Notes under the pieces: generated by a model
The model's database searches: none
Seen by the model: only the letters and a program-made list of their open reading frames with translations
Told to the model about the DNA's origin: nothing
In this document: positions 11,289-22,164 of the stretch, in pieces
Numbering within the stretch: the stretch's first letter is position 1
Layout: each line of letters starts with the position of its first letter
From: Nigrospora sphaerica
Taxonomy: Eukaryota; Ascomycota; Sordariomycetes; Amphisphaeriales; Apiosporaceae
Direction: 5' to 3'
Length of the DNA stretch: 64,000 bases
Assembly (NCBI GenBank): GCA_018287875.1
Contig: JAGVVL010000001.1
Coordinates: 4,402,001-4,466,000, forward strand
Program-made: the position numbers and the translations under genes

Positions 11289-12278
11289 ATGGCAGGCTCA
11301 GAGGATGAGGAGGACGATTACATGTCCATGGAATTTTCCAATGTACCTACCAATTCGATACCCGAGACATCGCTTCAGCGGCGCCAGCGACTGAAGCGCG
11401 AGGCTGCCATCAAGGCACGCCCCAAGTCCAAGGCCGAGCTCGCTGCTGACGAGGCCGCCGCGCGTGAGCAAGCCCTCGCTACGTCGTTACTGGAAGCCGA
11501 CGCAGCCGGCGCCCGCAAGTCCAAGGGCCTGGCCATGATGAAGAAGATGGGCTTCGTCGCCGGCGCCCGCCTGGGGGCCCATGACAACGCCGGCGGGGGC
11601 GCCGAGCCCATCCGCATCAGCATGAAGGAGGACCGCGGGGGCATCGGGCTAGACGCCGACCGTAAACGCAAGATGGACGAGGCCGCCGCGCGCGACGGCG
11701 CACCCTGGACCACCAAGAAGCCGAGGGCCGACGAGGGCGAGTTCCGCGACCGCGTGCGCCGGGAGCGCGACTGGGCCCGCTGGGAGCGGCAGGTGGTGGC
11801 GGCGCAGAAAACCGCCGAGGCCATGGATGAGGAGCGGCGTGTTGGGCCTGAGCCCGCGCACCCCGACGGGTCCGAGGCTGGCCCGAGGAAGACGACACTC
11901 ACCTCCCGGCCACTGAAGAGCGTCAACGTCCTCTGGCGCGCCTTGGTCCGCCAGCGGGAAGAGGCCGAGCGCGACCGCCGCATGCGCCACGACCTAGAAC
12001 AGAGCTTGTCGCGGCTGCCCACTTACGAGGACGACGAGGACGAGGACGGCAGGACAGCCCTGGGCCGGTCCCGAACTGTCGCCCCTGCGCCCGTTGAGGA
12101 CCTGGACGAGGAGGACCCCGAACTGGACGCCTTTAATGCCCTGCCGCCCGACGAGCAGCTGCGCCAGCTCGTCGACTTCATGCGTCGCGAGTTTCGCTAC
12201 TGTTTCTGGTGCAAGTACACCTACCCGGACGACGAGATGGAGGGATGCCCGGGCCTTGCCGAGGAAGACCACGACTAA
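11289..12278 (+). CDS. G-patch domain protein, GPATCH11/CENP-Y family, 329 aa
   Basis: Single-exon gene. After an acidic N-terminus (MAGSEDEEDDYMSMEF) comes a basic helix, then a G-patch at about residues 78-120 (GLAMMKKMGFVAGARLG followed by PIRISMKEDRGGIG). G-patch proteins bind and stimulate DEAH RNA helicases in splicing or ribosome assembly. The C-terminal 50 residues form the family-specific DUF4187-type module with a CFWCKYTYPDDEMEGCPG cysteine motif, which identifies the GPATCH11 group. Open frame continues upstream to 11094, but ATG 11289 starts the conserved acidic N-terminus, so I use it. It is convergent with the PPR gene, with only 183 bp between stops. Molecular role in fungi is not established. 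Confidence 0.88.
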   Translation: MAGSEDEEDDYMSMEFSNVPTNSIPETSLQRRQRLKREAAIKARPKSKAELAADEAAAREQALATSLLEADAAGARKSKGLAMMKKMGFVAGARLGAHDNAGGGAEPIRISMKEDRGGIGLDADRKRKMDEAAARDGAPWTTKKPRADEGEFRDRVRRERDWARWERQVVAAQKTAEAMDEERRVGPEPAHPDGSEAGPRKTTLTSRPLKSVNVLWRALVRQREEAERDRRMRHDLEQSLSRLPTYEDDEDEDGRTALGRSRTVAPAPVEDLDEEDPELDAFNALPPDEQLRQLVDFMRREFRYCFWCKYTYPDDEMEGCPGLAEEDHD

Positions 12279-12461
12279 CCTTGGACGGACGGCCGTCCCG
12301 GCCGCTTGGACCCCAGCCTGATCAATAGTCTTCTACTCGGAGCTCTTGTGCAGAGATTCTATCGTCATTGCGCCTTGGTATAAGTGTTGTACAGCTATGA
12401 TTACACATGCATCGGCTTGGCCGCCCGCATGGCTCCAGCCCTCCTGCCTGCGTCCCAGTGT

Positions 12462-14828
12462 CTATTCAGACTCGGGAACGGTAAGGCCCATGTCCCTGGC
12501 TGCTTGCCTGAAATCAGTGTCGCCGCTGGGCAGCTTGGAGACGGCATCCTCGAGATGAAGGTCCAAGAAATTTCCCATCTCGGTGGCCTTCATTTCCGGC
12601 GGCATATCCTCGCCCTGCCCCAGCTGCTTCGCCTCGACCAACTCCTTCTGTCTGTGCGACAGGAAGTGCTCGACCCTTTGACCGGCAAGGACGAGGCGTT
12701 GCCTTGACCTGGGCGTCCGCGTAGCCATCTGCACGTCGGGGGTTCCTAGCATCATTTCGAAAACCAATGGACCGGGGTCAGAAAGGTGGAAAAGCTCGCG
12801 CAAGGCGCGGTACGCCACCAACAATCCCGCCTTATCGTCCAGCCGGCGGAACGTGTGCAAGATGGTTCTGGCCAGAGGTAGGTCGACGTCGTCGGAAAGG
12901 CGCCTGGTGTTGGCAACCAAGTCGGCAAACAACCGCCGGCTGTCGGCAATTTCGGCCGCAACCTTGCCACCGGGCAACTTGTGGAGGCGGTTCACGCCCA
13001 GGGCCTGCCACAGGGCTGAAAAGGTCCACGGATCGGGCTTGATTCGATACCGTGTGGACAAGTTGCGCCAGAGTGCCGCCACCTGGACACCCTGCCCAGC
13101 GTTCAGGTACGAGAAGAGCAGCTTGTTCAGGAAAAACGAGTCGGGCGCGATTTCTGCCTGTTGGAACGCTTCCCACAGGACCATCATCTGCTCACCGAGA
13201 CCCCGGGTGTGGTAATTGTCCGCCAACAGGGAGAAGGTCTCGAGTGTCGCTGCGGGCCACCCAGGCCCGCTGGGCTGCAGCGCAAAGGCTTGCGATGCGC
13301 TTCGCCGCAGCTGGACAAATTGGAGCCGGGAGTTGATCATGGCCCATGCCAGATCGTCGGCCTTCTTAAAGTTCTCGGCTGTGCCCGACCGGAGCCAGGC
13401 GCCAACCAACCCATTCACCTGGATCGGCCGGGGAACGACGCCCCTCGACCGTACGTGGAGGAGCACGTCGTGCGCGCCGTCGTAGTTACCGTCACCAATC
13501 AATTTCTTGAGCCACTTGCCAATGAAGAAGGGGTTCGCAACCGCCAGGGGCAGCTCTTTCATGCCCCTCAACTGGATTGAACCCAGCGTCATCATATCGA
13601 CAAAGACCCACAAGGCATGCTCGGTGTGCCCGGAGGCCAAGAAAAGGGATATGACCTTGTCGTAGTCTTCAATGACCATGGACTGGCCCAGCAAGGCCCT
13701 GAGCCGCTGGTATGTATCGTAGGCCTTATCGGCACTGCCGCGCGGGTGCTCGGCGTAGGCCCGGATGAGCGGGATCAGGATACGCGGGTCGGCCTGGTGA
13801 CGAGACTCGAGTATGATTTCTGCCATGCGTTCGGCGCGCTCGACATCGCCAGCAAGGCAATGCATGCGCAGACCCAGCGCCCAATAGTCCACCATGGTGT
13901 CGGGGTTGGTGCCCAGGGTCGTGGCCCATCGCCTATGGTTCTCGACGGCCTCCTTCTGCCAGCCTTCGATGAACATGGCCTCGAGAGCGAGGAGTTGGCG
14001 CTCGGGCGACAGCTCGACACCAGCGGCCTTCATGTCCCTGGTAAGACGGTAGATGTGAGCCATGCGGTTCGAGTCTTCGAGTGTGGCGTTGCAGAAGACG
14101 TCCCAGAGGACTTCCCAGACGCTGGGGGGTACGGCCTTCCAGTTGCCAGCGAGCACGCGGCGCGATGATTCGTAAAACCTCCACAGCTGCTTCCGCTCCT
14201 TGGGGCCAAGGCGCCCCTGGTCGAGGCGCCTGGCGCATTTCTGCAGGCCTACGTTGACGCGCATCAGGTCGTGGCGGAAACGCGCGGGGTAGGACTCGGG
14301 GTCGATATAGATGGATCTCGAAGGCGCGTCGGCGCGCTCGCGCTCATAGTCCTCCATCAGCTGGAGATCGGCGGCGGAGTTGTGGGTGCCGTCGCCGTTT
14401 TCGCCCTGGGCCATCTTCTCGAGGGCCTTGCCAAGCTCCGTCGCCTTGGTCAGGGTGGCCTCGAGCTCCTGCAGTTGGCGGGCAAAGTCGCCGCCAGGGT
14501 CGGAGAGGGAGCCGGCAAAAGCGTCTCGGCCGTCGAGGCGGCGGAGTTTGCCACTGCTGGCCTCCTCGAAGAAGTTGACTTTGATCTTGGCCTCTTTCTT
14601 CAGGTCGTCCCTCAGAAGACCCAGGGCCTTGAGGGTACGTAGGCGTTCGGCATCCGAGGTCTTGGGATCACGAGGCCGTGGCGGCTGGGCGGCGGCCGCG
14701 AGGCCCGACGAGCGGCGAACGGTCCATGGCGTTGGCGGAGGGTTCCGGCGGGCACGGAGACACGAGAGACAGGATTTGCAGATGAATTCTCGCGAGCCCA
14801 GTTCGGCGATGAGCGTCTTTGGAGGCAT
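12462..14828 (-). CDS. Mitochondrial pentatricopeptide-repeat (PPR) protein, 788 aa
   Basis: Intronless. Much of the protein is helical hairpin repeats of PPR/TPR type, e.g. around DTMVDYWALGLRMHCLAGDVERAERMAE, then DYDKVISLFLASGHTEHALWVFVDMM, GDGNYDGAHDVLLHVRSRGVVP and LVGAWLRSGTAENFKKADDLAWAMI: repeated units of about 35 residues. Fungal PPR proteins act in mitochondrial RNA maturation, stability or translation; some, such as the complex I factor CIA84, help assembly. The N-terminus is basic with a paired-cysteine motif (CKSCLSCLRAR) and lacks acidic residues after the first few, compatible with import, but no clear presequence cleavage site is visible. I cannot assign a specific orthologue. 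The start at 14828 is the first ATG of the frame; it is divergent from ORC3. Confidence 0.8.
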   Translation of the reverse strand: MPPKTLIAELGSREFICKSCLSCLRARRNPPPTPWTVRRSSGLAAAAQPPRPRDPKTSDAERLRTLKALGLLRDDLKKEAKIKVNFFEEASSGKLRRLDGRDAFAGSLSDPGGDFARQLQELEATLTKATELGKALEKMAQGENGDGTHNSAADLQLMEDYERERADAPSRSIYIDPESYPARFRHDLMRVNVGLQKCARRLDQGRLGPKERKQLWRFYESSRRVLAGNWKAVPPSVWEVLWDVFCNATLEDSNRMAHIYRLTRDMKAAGVELSPERQLLALEAMFIEGWQKEAVENHRRWATTLGTNPDTMVDYWALGLRMHCLAGDVERAERMAEIILESRHQADPRILIPLIRAYAEHPRGSADKAYDTYQRLRALLGQSMVIEDYDKVISLFLASGHTEHALWVFVDMMTLGSIQLRGMKELPLAVANPFFIGKWLKKLIGDGNYDGAHDVLLHVRSRGVVPRPIQVNGLVGAWLRSGTAENFKKADDLAWAMINSRLQFVQLRRSASQAFALQPSGPGWPAATLETFSLLADNYHTRGLGEQMMVLWEAFQQAEIAPDSFFLNKLLFSYLNAGQGVQVAALWRNLSTRYRIKPDPWTFSALWQALGVNRLHKLPGGKVAAEIADSRRLFADLVANTRRLSDDVDLPLARTILHTFRRLDDKAGLLVAYRALRELFHLSDPGPLVFEMMLGTPDVQMATRTPRSRQRLVLAGQRVEHFLSHRQKELVEAKQLGQGEDMPPEMKATEMGNFLDLHLEDAVSKLPSGDTDFRQAARDMGLTVPESE

Positions 14829-15739
14829 GGGAACCTGCTGGCGAGAGTGTTGTTTCTAATGGTGCTCGCGGCGAGGGCGCGTCAGGAAGGAAGTAACGGG
14901 ATGCGGATGCCTCGCGGGTCCATGATGCACGAGCAAGCAGAAGTTGGAGGGAGGAGACGCAAAGAAGAGAGGAGCTTCTCACTCACATGGGGTTTGTGAG
15001 CCTCCACCCGACCGTGAGTGCCCCAGCACGAATATGCTACTCGGTATTACGAATGACTAACGACCAGACCAGACTGGCAAAATACCCATCCCACCTGTCG
15101 TCATGCGCCGCGCGCCTTGGGCGGGTGCTTTATTTTTTCTTCTTATCCTTATCGTTCCAAGGGATGACCTGCGGAGTGGAAAGAGGGTGCTTCTTACTGG
15201 GTACTTCCTACCTTAACACGGACGGGGCTAGCAGGGATCTGCCGCTTTCATCTATACTACATAGAACAACGCCAGGATTGAAAGGTAAGAGGTACAGGCA
15301 TAGTGTTTGTATGTCCTAACTACTCCATACCTACCTTCTTACATAGCTGGACTATTGAGGCGGCGGATCAACCTATATTCTATTCTAGCACCTACATGGG
15401 TACACAGGCGACTTGGTCTTGAACCCCCCCCTAGTAGATCAGTTCGTGTGCAAGCATGTATCAGTATCCGCAGCGCCGCCTCAGCCGTATGCGGGGGTAG
15501 GAACATAGGTAAGTCACCTCCATCCATACCTGCCTGGGTTTGCTGGGGGCGCGAGGCGGGTGGGTTACATAGTGCTCCAACTTGCCCATCTATTGTTACC
15601 AAAACACCTCTGATCTCCACTACACGTACGACTAAATACCCGCCTTGCATACTTGCCTTGAGTACCCGCCTTACATCTTACTTCCGTACCGACTCCGTAC
15701 ATACCGTCACGAACTCACGTCGCGCGTGATATTATTGCC
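14829..15739. other. Divergent intergenic region PPR / ORC3
   Basis: 911 bp between divergent start codons, expected to hold both promoters. It is rich in TACCTAC/ACATAC words towards ORC3. No gene is visible. Confidence 0.5.
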
Positions 15740-18221
15740 ATGGCTGCTAGAGACGCGTCCGACGCGGCTCTGGCCGATCGAGAGCACCAGGTGAGTACGA
15801 AAAGACACTGTGGCCGTGCCAGCAGGACGGCGAATACTGACCGCCGTCTTGACGCGCCACAGGCCGCCTACATCTTTGAGCCTTCAGACGTAGCCGATGA
15901 GCCTCCGAGGCCGGCCAAGCGCCGGAGAGTCTCCCAGAAACATGCTTCGGCAGACGACACCACCACCGCGACGCCGGTCGCCCGGCGCTTTCAGCCTCTT
16001 CTCGGCGGGGCCGAAAGCGACGAGTGTGTGCGCCTGCGCCAGCAGCTGTTCCATGACACCTGGTCGCGCATCGACTCGAGAATCCACGTTGGTGATGACC
16101 TTACTCTCAAGCTGCTTGCCCCTTTTCCCTTGCGCCCTGCTGTCGCTGGCTGACCCTGCTATACAAAGCGTGTCCTCCGGGAGACCAACCAGTCCACCCT
16201 CGAGAAAGTGACGAGCTTCGTGTGCGCCTGTTCACCCCAGTACGGCAATGTCAAGCTGCCCTCGGCCTTCATCATCACGGGGGCCAACGTGGCGACTCAG
16301 GGCCTGCTGTTTGACCAGCTAGCCAACACTCTTCTGGACAGAGCGGACGCCAGGGTTGTCACGCTCCGCGCTGCTGACGCATCCAATCTCAAAGCCGCCC
16401 TCAGGAAGATCATACGCCACGCCACGGCCCGCTTGACAGATGTCGGGGCCGCCGACGACGATAACGACGTCGCCGTGGCTAATGATGTGAGCCCTTGCCC
16501 CCCCCCTCCCTCCCCCCTGTGCCTTTCCTCGGCTGTCTGCTGACATGTTGTCACCGTCAAGGGCCGCCGGTACCTTAATTACGACCTGAAAGCTCTGCAT
16601 AGCCATCTCAAGGCTACCCCGAAACGTCATATTGTTGTGGCCTTCCAGGATAGTGAAGCCTTAGACGCGGGCCTGCTGGCAGATCTGATCTCGCTGCTCA
16701 GGTGAGTCTATAATGTTTGTCTCCTGCCCCCGACTGCTGCTTTCTAACCCGCGTCAGCTCCTGGCTCGATCGCATACCTTTCCGCCTGCTCTTTGGCATA
16801 GCCACGTCAGTAGAGCTGTTTCAGGCTCGGCTATCCCGGTCGACCTGCCAGCTGCTCTACGGCGAACAATTTGATGTAGAACAGGCCGATGCCATCATTG
16901 GTAAGATCTTCCAGACAGCTGTAGTGCACGCCGATGTGCCGCTTCGCATTGGCCCCTCCTTGCTGCAAAGCTTCTTGGATCGCCAGCATCAACATGTCGC
17001 CGGTATCCCCGCCTTTGTCAGCGCCCTCAAGGTAAGCTAGAATATGTACCCCCATCTTCGGTGCTGAGCCCTGCCGCTGACGGCTGCCAGTATGCCCACA
17101 TGTGCCATTTCTATACATGTCCTCTGAGTGTCCTGTTGGCCGACCCGGATGGCGTAGGTGTGTTGCAGACGGAGCATGTGGAGTCGGTGCGATTCCTTGC
17201 CTCGTTTCGACAACACGTTGAGGGGGCACTGGCCAAAGGCCATGTGTCGGAAGTCACGTCACTCCTCGAGGACGACAACCAACTGCTGAGATCCATTGAG
17301 AAGCAACTGGGCCGGCGGCGCCAATGGCTTCTTGGTGTCCTACAAACTCTGTCCATTTTGACCTGCCTCGACGGCGTGGCTGCCGACCTACCCAAACTAT
17401 ACATTGACGCCCTCTCCCTGGGAGTGGACATGGACGGCAGGGGCGCCCACTTCATGGATCTAATCCGGCGCTTGGAACCAACCGAAGCCACCTTGTTCAT
17501 TGGCCGCGCTCTCGGTTGCATCGAACACGGTGACGCAACTCTCGGGCTGGGGCCATGGCCCGCCGAGAGTAGAGATGGCATGGCCACTCTGGCAGAGCTC
17601 TTGGATGACATCAACACGTTACAGGCCGGCGCCGAGGAGAGCGGGTCGCTACTTCGAAGCAAATATAGCGGACAGAGCAGGGCGCTTCGGACTACAGTCA
17701 TTGCCCAGAAAGTACAGCTCAGTCGGGATGCGGCCGCGCTCACGGACCAGGACAGGCAGTACACGGAACGCATCGATGGTCTGGTTGAGTGCTTAAAGGG
17801 TATGCTGGGCTGTGCCCCAGTCGAGGACGTCTGGCTCAACGAGGCCTGGCTGTACGACTTTAGAGCGCCGTCCCGGGACGTCTTTAACCCAAGGCCGCGC
17901 GCGACGGTCCAAAGGGCCTTGTCTCGCCCCCATGACTACCTCGGCTGTGTGTGTTGCAGGCTCAGTCACGGTCAGGTGTCTTCGAAGCTACCCGCGACGG
18001 CCATCCTCTTCCAGCTGTACCTCGAGACGGGATCCCTCATCAACGTGGCCGACCTCTGGTCTGCCTACTATGCCATGGTAGGCGACGACAACGGGCACGG
18101 TTTCGACGAGCGGATGGCGCTTGTTCTGTTTTATCGCGGACTCTCCGAACTCAGAACGCTTGGTTTTGTCCGGCAGAGTAGGAAGAAAGCCGACCATGTT
18201 GCCAAGCTGGCATGGCTTTGA
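15740..18221 (+). CDS. orc3: Origin recognition complex subunit 3 (Orc3), 712 aa
   Basis: Subunit of the six-protein ORC that marks replication origins and loads MCM2-7. Exons: 15740-15790, 15863-16087, 16169-16486, 16562-16701, 16758-17031, 17091-18221; introns 72, 81, 75, 56 and 59 nt; total 713 codons. Recognition is by the Orc3 N-terminal AAA+-like fold (LPSAFIITGANVATQGLLFDQL, HIVVAFQDSEALDAGLLADLISLLSSWLDRIPFRLLFGIATS), the insert start YAHMCHFY, and the winged-helix C-terminus (AILFQLYLETGSLINVADLW, ERMALVLFYRGLSELRTLGFV, then SRKKADHVAKLAW). Length matches the 680-760 aa typical of fungi. Intron 1 is a multiple of three and contains no stop, so retention would add 24 residues; I call it spliced because of the strong GTGAGT donor and CACAG acceptor. 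The intron 2 donor (GTTGGT) is weak but fixed by phase. Confidence 0.93.
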
Positions 18222-19128
18222 TCCGCCAGGCCTCGACGGCGGTAGTAGGTATCCACGCCATGCTGACTATTAAGAAGCTGCGAAGGCAGGGCATCGTCCT
18301 ACTGCCGCTAGCTGGCTGGCTCGGGAACCCTGTAACCTGGAAAACCAGCTGCAGCCGCACGAAGAGGGTGGCCGTGTTAACTTGTCGCCTTCGGGCCGGT
18401 CGAGTCGTGAGATGGAAGGCCTCGGCTTGGGTCCGGGCTCGTTGTAAAGAATTCTGAATTTAGGCGACCCCGGCGTGTCCAAGAGCTGGTAACAAAGAGT
18501 GCGACGGACTAAGAGCAGCAGACCTTATAAGAGAGGCGGTCGGCTCTGCATTGTCTTCTCGATCCTCTTCTCCTCGATTACTAATGTCGTGATCTCGGCT
18601 TGCTTAGTACTCTATAGGTTCCCAAGTGCTCCAAGAATCCCCGCTGTAGACGTATTCGTTGCTGCCCTCATCTTCTCTTTCCCTTCCCCCTTCTCTATCT
18701 CCCTATGCCTCTCATTCTCTTGTCTCTGTAGCTTCCCGCTCTTTCGCTCTCTCGCTCCCCATCTTTTCTGGCTAAGGGGGCTACTTGGTGAAATCCATAT
18801 AGAACAAACGCTCCTGTCCAGCTGCTGGTAGGCCACGGGTGCTCTTGATTCATCACGCACACGGTTCCAGTCACGGCCACGGCCCGCACAGTCTGAAGAG
18901 TCGCCTGCGGTTGCTTAACTCAACAAGACTTATTCGTTCTGCCGTACCGAAGCTCATGAGCAGACAAATACCGGATCCGGAACGCCGGCAGACCCAACAA
19001 GCGAGGCAGAGCCAACAACAACCCGCGGCAGGCCGGCAAAACAAAGAAGCCTTGGCCTTCAAGCAGAAGAAGGAGGCTCGCAAAGACAAAATGTCCCATC
19101 CAAGTTTCGACGAGTGCCGCTACGTGCA
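18222..19128. other. Intergenic region
   Basis: 0.9 kb between ORC3 and the next plus-strand gene. A pyrimidine-rich stretch (18660-18770) is probably the promoter or leader of the downstream gene. An upstream ATG at 18957 opens a short Q-rich frame that I do not treat as coding. Confidence 0.45.
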
Positions 19129-19869
19129 ATGCCATTTCGGCGCCCAAGCACGCCTCACCTGCCGCCCATTGCCACGGCGTCCGACCGCCCCATGGTCGAC
19201 GCTGCGCAGGTGGCCAGCCCCATGGACGTCGATTTCTTCTCGTCCGCAGCCACGGACTTGCCGACTGAGAGCAGCTTCTCGGCGGACACCACGCCGACCC
19301 CTGTGTCTTCGTACGAAGGCGAGATGGCCCTCGACCCGGACAGGCCTCTGCTAACCGTCCAGGACGCCGCACTCACAGCGCCACAGCCGGGCTCCGTTCC
19401 GCAGACGCGCAGCGCGCCGGCACAGACGTACGCGGCCGCGATGGCACTACCGTGGCCGACCCTTTTCTCGCGGCGGGCCGGCCAGAACGGAGCCTTCGGG
19501 GACAAGCTCCGGCAGATGGCACTGCCACTGGCGCCCCTCGTGCAGCTCACGACGGGCCAGGCGCACCCGCGGTTCCCCGACACGCTGCTCAACTTCTGGC
19601 TGCTCACCGACGTCGAACTCGAGTCCCTGGCCTCCTTCTACCACCAGCGGACGCTGTGCGCGTGGACGCCGCACTACCCCTGCCCCGTAGCGTGGAGTTC
19701 CTCGCTGTCACCGGAGGAGAAGCGGCGCATGATCGGGAAGTTCATGGGGCTGAGGGGCTGCGAGACGCCCGTGAAGCTGCAGAGTGAGAATGAGCTTCTC
19801 GACGAAGCATGTGATGCGCGATCACGGGAGGAGGACGAGGTTTGGAGCCACAAGCTGGCGTGGTACTGA
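19129..19869 (+). CDS. Conserved fungal protein of unknown function, about 246 aa
   Basis: No domain of known function recognised. The N-terminal 100 residues are Ser/Pro/Ala-rich and look disordered (MDVDFFSSAATDLPTESSF). The C-terminal half looks folded and conserved: PDTLLNFWLLTDVELESLAS then FYHQRT, WTPHYPCPVAW, LSPEEKRRMIGKFMGLRGCETP. I have the impression that this block recurs in uncharacterised proteins of many fungi, but I cannot name a family. Start is uncertain: ATG 19129 and ATG 19192 are in frame; alternatively an exon 19091-19123 could splice (intron 19124-19209) into V-A-S-P-M-D-V. Stop TGA 19867-19869. Convergent with SEC66. Confidence 0.65.
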   Translation: MPFRRPSTPHLPPIATASDRPMVDAAQVASPMDVDFFSSAATDLPTESSFSADTTPTPVSSYEGEMALDPDRPLLTVQDAALTAPQPGSVPQTRSAPAQTYAAAMALPWPTLFSRRAGQNGAFGDKLRQMALPLAPLVQLTTGQAHPRFPDTLLNFWLLTDVELESLASFYHQRTLCAWTPHYPCPVAWSSSLSPEEKRRMIGKFMGLRGCETPVKLQSENELLDEACDARSREEDEVWSHKLAWY

Positions 19870-20287
19870 TGAGGACGAAGAGACGGGACGGGCGGGCCGA
19901 GGCGCCCCCGAAGGAGACGTGTCGGGGAGAAGACGGGCTCGTTGCATTTCTGTACCTTCATTTTCGTGGCCTCACTTATGTACCCCTTACTTCTGATCCT
20001 CCGCAGACGGACCTCTTGCCGTACAGCATTTGCATGTTATACTCTTTTGGGAATCACGACTTGGCCCGATTGGCAGCCTTGTGCACCGACTGCCCGGCCG
20101 TTCCTAGAGACGGCGGTGGCGGTCGAGGCAGTAGTGGCGGCACCGGAACAAATTCGTTGGAGGTTATTGGGGTCTAATTCTTGTCATCGTACAGTGCCAG
20201 CGCCGCCGAGCGCCGAGGGGGCGGCGGTGTCAGTACGGCTTTCCCAGCGCCGCGCCGCCCGCACCCCTCTACCCTTCCAATGCCGCC
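19870..20287. other. Intergenic, convergent 3' ends
   Basis: 418 bp between the stop of the uncharacterised gene and the stop of SEC66; expected to hold two 3' UTRs. Nothing else seen. Confidence 0.5.
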
Positions 20288-21150
20288 TCATTTCTTGGCC
20301 TTCTTCTTCTTGCCCGGGGTGCTGGCAGGGGTGGTCGAGTCGACCAGAACACCATCGTCGTCGCTACCAACCCTGGCGGCAGCCTTGCTTGACTCATCCT
20401 CGTCCAGCTCTTTCATAAAGTCGCTCTGTATCACCTGGCGGCGCTTCTCCCACCATTCCCGCTCGGCGGGAGCCTTGGCTTGAATGTCCTCGAGCCGCGA
20501 GCGCAGCATCGTGTTGGCGGCAATCTCGTTGGCCGACTGGAAGATGGTCTGGCCCCAGCCGGGGGCAAGCGCGTTGGCCTGGACACGCTGGTTAACATGC
20601 GATAGGGGGAGGTGTCATGACTGCGGGCGCGCCGGCCCAGGGCAAGCACTTACCTCCATGACGACATCCTTCAGTTCCTCCTCGATTTCCTTCTCGGCTC
20701 GCTGGAAGCGCTGGTTGAGATCCTCGCCGACACTGCCCCTCTGCAGCAGCGTGTTCAGGGCCTGCTTGGCCTGACGGACCTGAATGATGCGGCCAATATC
20801 CTCGACGGCACGACGGAGAAGCGCGGCGCGCAGGACGCTATCGGGGATCTTGGTCTTGCTCTCCTTGTCGGCATGCAGTTCCAGCAGGGTTGAGTAGACC
20901 TCCTTCTGCAGATGCGGCGGGAACCACGGCGCTAGATTGGCGGCTTGCGCTGGAAGCACGACAACGTCAGCAGCGAAGGGACCGGAGGGGCCAGAGGGGT
21001 CAGAGGCAAAGAGGCACACGAGGACTGGGCCCGCGTCGACATACCGGCCCTGCGCTTTCTGTAGATGGTCGAGAAGACATAGAGGGAGCTGCCTAGCACG
21101 AAGATGTAGGCAAAGGGGAGCAGGAGGCTCCACCAGTCGACGTCGAACAT
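20288..21150 (-). CDS. sec66: Sec66/Sec71, subunit of the Sec63 post-translational translocation complex, 233 aa
   Basis: ER membrane protein that with Sec62, Sec63 and Sec72 drives post-translational import through Sec61. Minus-strand exons: 21150-21045, 20949-20654, 20587-20288; introns 95 nt (GTATGT, GCTGAC branch, TCCAG) and 66 nt (GTAAGT, TTAAC branch, CCAG); 234 codons in total. The N-terminus FDVDWWSLLLPFAYIFVLGS is a single membrane anchor (about residues 8-28) followed by YRKRR, a positive-inside signal. Then come PWFPPHLQKEVYSTLLEL and the helical core IPDSVLRAALLRRAVEDIGR and IIQVRQAKQALNTLLQRGSV. The tail is lysine-rich (GKKKKAKK). Length and order match fungal Sec66. Start is the only ATG before the membrane anchor. 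Confidence 0.92.
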
Positions 21151-22164
21151 GATTGTGCGGGCGTGGACGCGTGGTGATGGCGAGCGTAGACGCAGGGACG
21201 TGGGGAGCCCTGGAGGGGAGGGGAGAACAAAACGAAGGGGTATGGTGAGCACGCAAATTCAAGGTGCTGGACAGAGAGAGAAAGAGAGAGAGAGGCACAG
21301 AAGGGTAAGAGGCGGACAGACAGTAGATATCTGTACACTGGAGGGGGAAGAGGGCAGGGCCGTGCTGGGCTGGATGAGCTGGACGGCTGGAGAGGATGGA
21401 TGCAGGTGCGCGCCCATACATGATATGTAAATGTATTCATGTACCCGATCTTGACACTTTTCATTGTCCCCAGAAATCCCACTGCACTTGCCCACCCACG
21501 CTAACTACCGGTACCGTGTACATCTACTGACTTATGTAAGGAAGGTATGCACATACAGATACATCGTACAACCTGAAGCCAAGTATACTTACTATACCAG
21601 GTAAGAAGCACAACAGCGTGGCTATTATCCGTACACGTTTCCCTCCTCTCACCACGCACGTTGATTTGCGCGTACCTTCATTCATACGTTCCTCGAGCCG
21701 CCGTCTCTCAGTTGAGCTCTGTCTACAAAGGTACAAGCTTCGAGTACACTCTACGTCGCCCACTTCCCGTACGGAATATACAGGCTACGACTCGCAGCAC
21801 TTGTAGCGCTTCTCTCGGCCATTTGGTCCATAAGCTAAGAACCAATGGCTGACACCGACCCAAGAAGAAGCCGCCCACCGGATGTAAGAAGAGCGTGGGT
21901 GACGGATTGGCGGAGGCACTTGGGCGTTACTTCGTAAGTACTATATATACATCGCTTCCAGGCTCACCGCCTGCCCCGCTTTATTTTTCAAAAATTCTGC
22001 CGCCTCTCTATCGCGCCGTCACCTTCGTATCGTTCTGCCCAGACGCCCTCCATGTAAAGTCGCAAAAGTTGCTTCCCATCCGCGCCGTCGAACCTGAACG
22101 ACCGACTTCGACGTGCCCCGACTCGCCTTCCCTACCCACGCGCGAGCCCGGTCCTAGCGCAACC
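21151..22164. other. Divergent intergenic region SEC66 / RCL1
   Basis: 1.0 kb between divergent start codons. A purine-rich GAGAGA stretch (about 21275-21300) precedes SEC66 on its own strand as CT. Near RCL1 an A/T patch at about 21981-21996 (TTTATTTTTCAAAAATT) resembles the AAAATTTT-type rRNA-processing element of yeast ribosome-biogenesis promoters; this is suggestive only. Confidence 0.4.
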
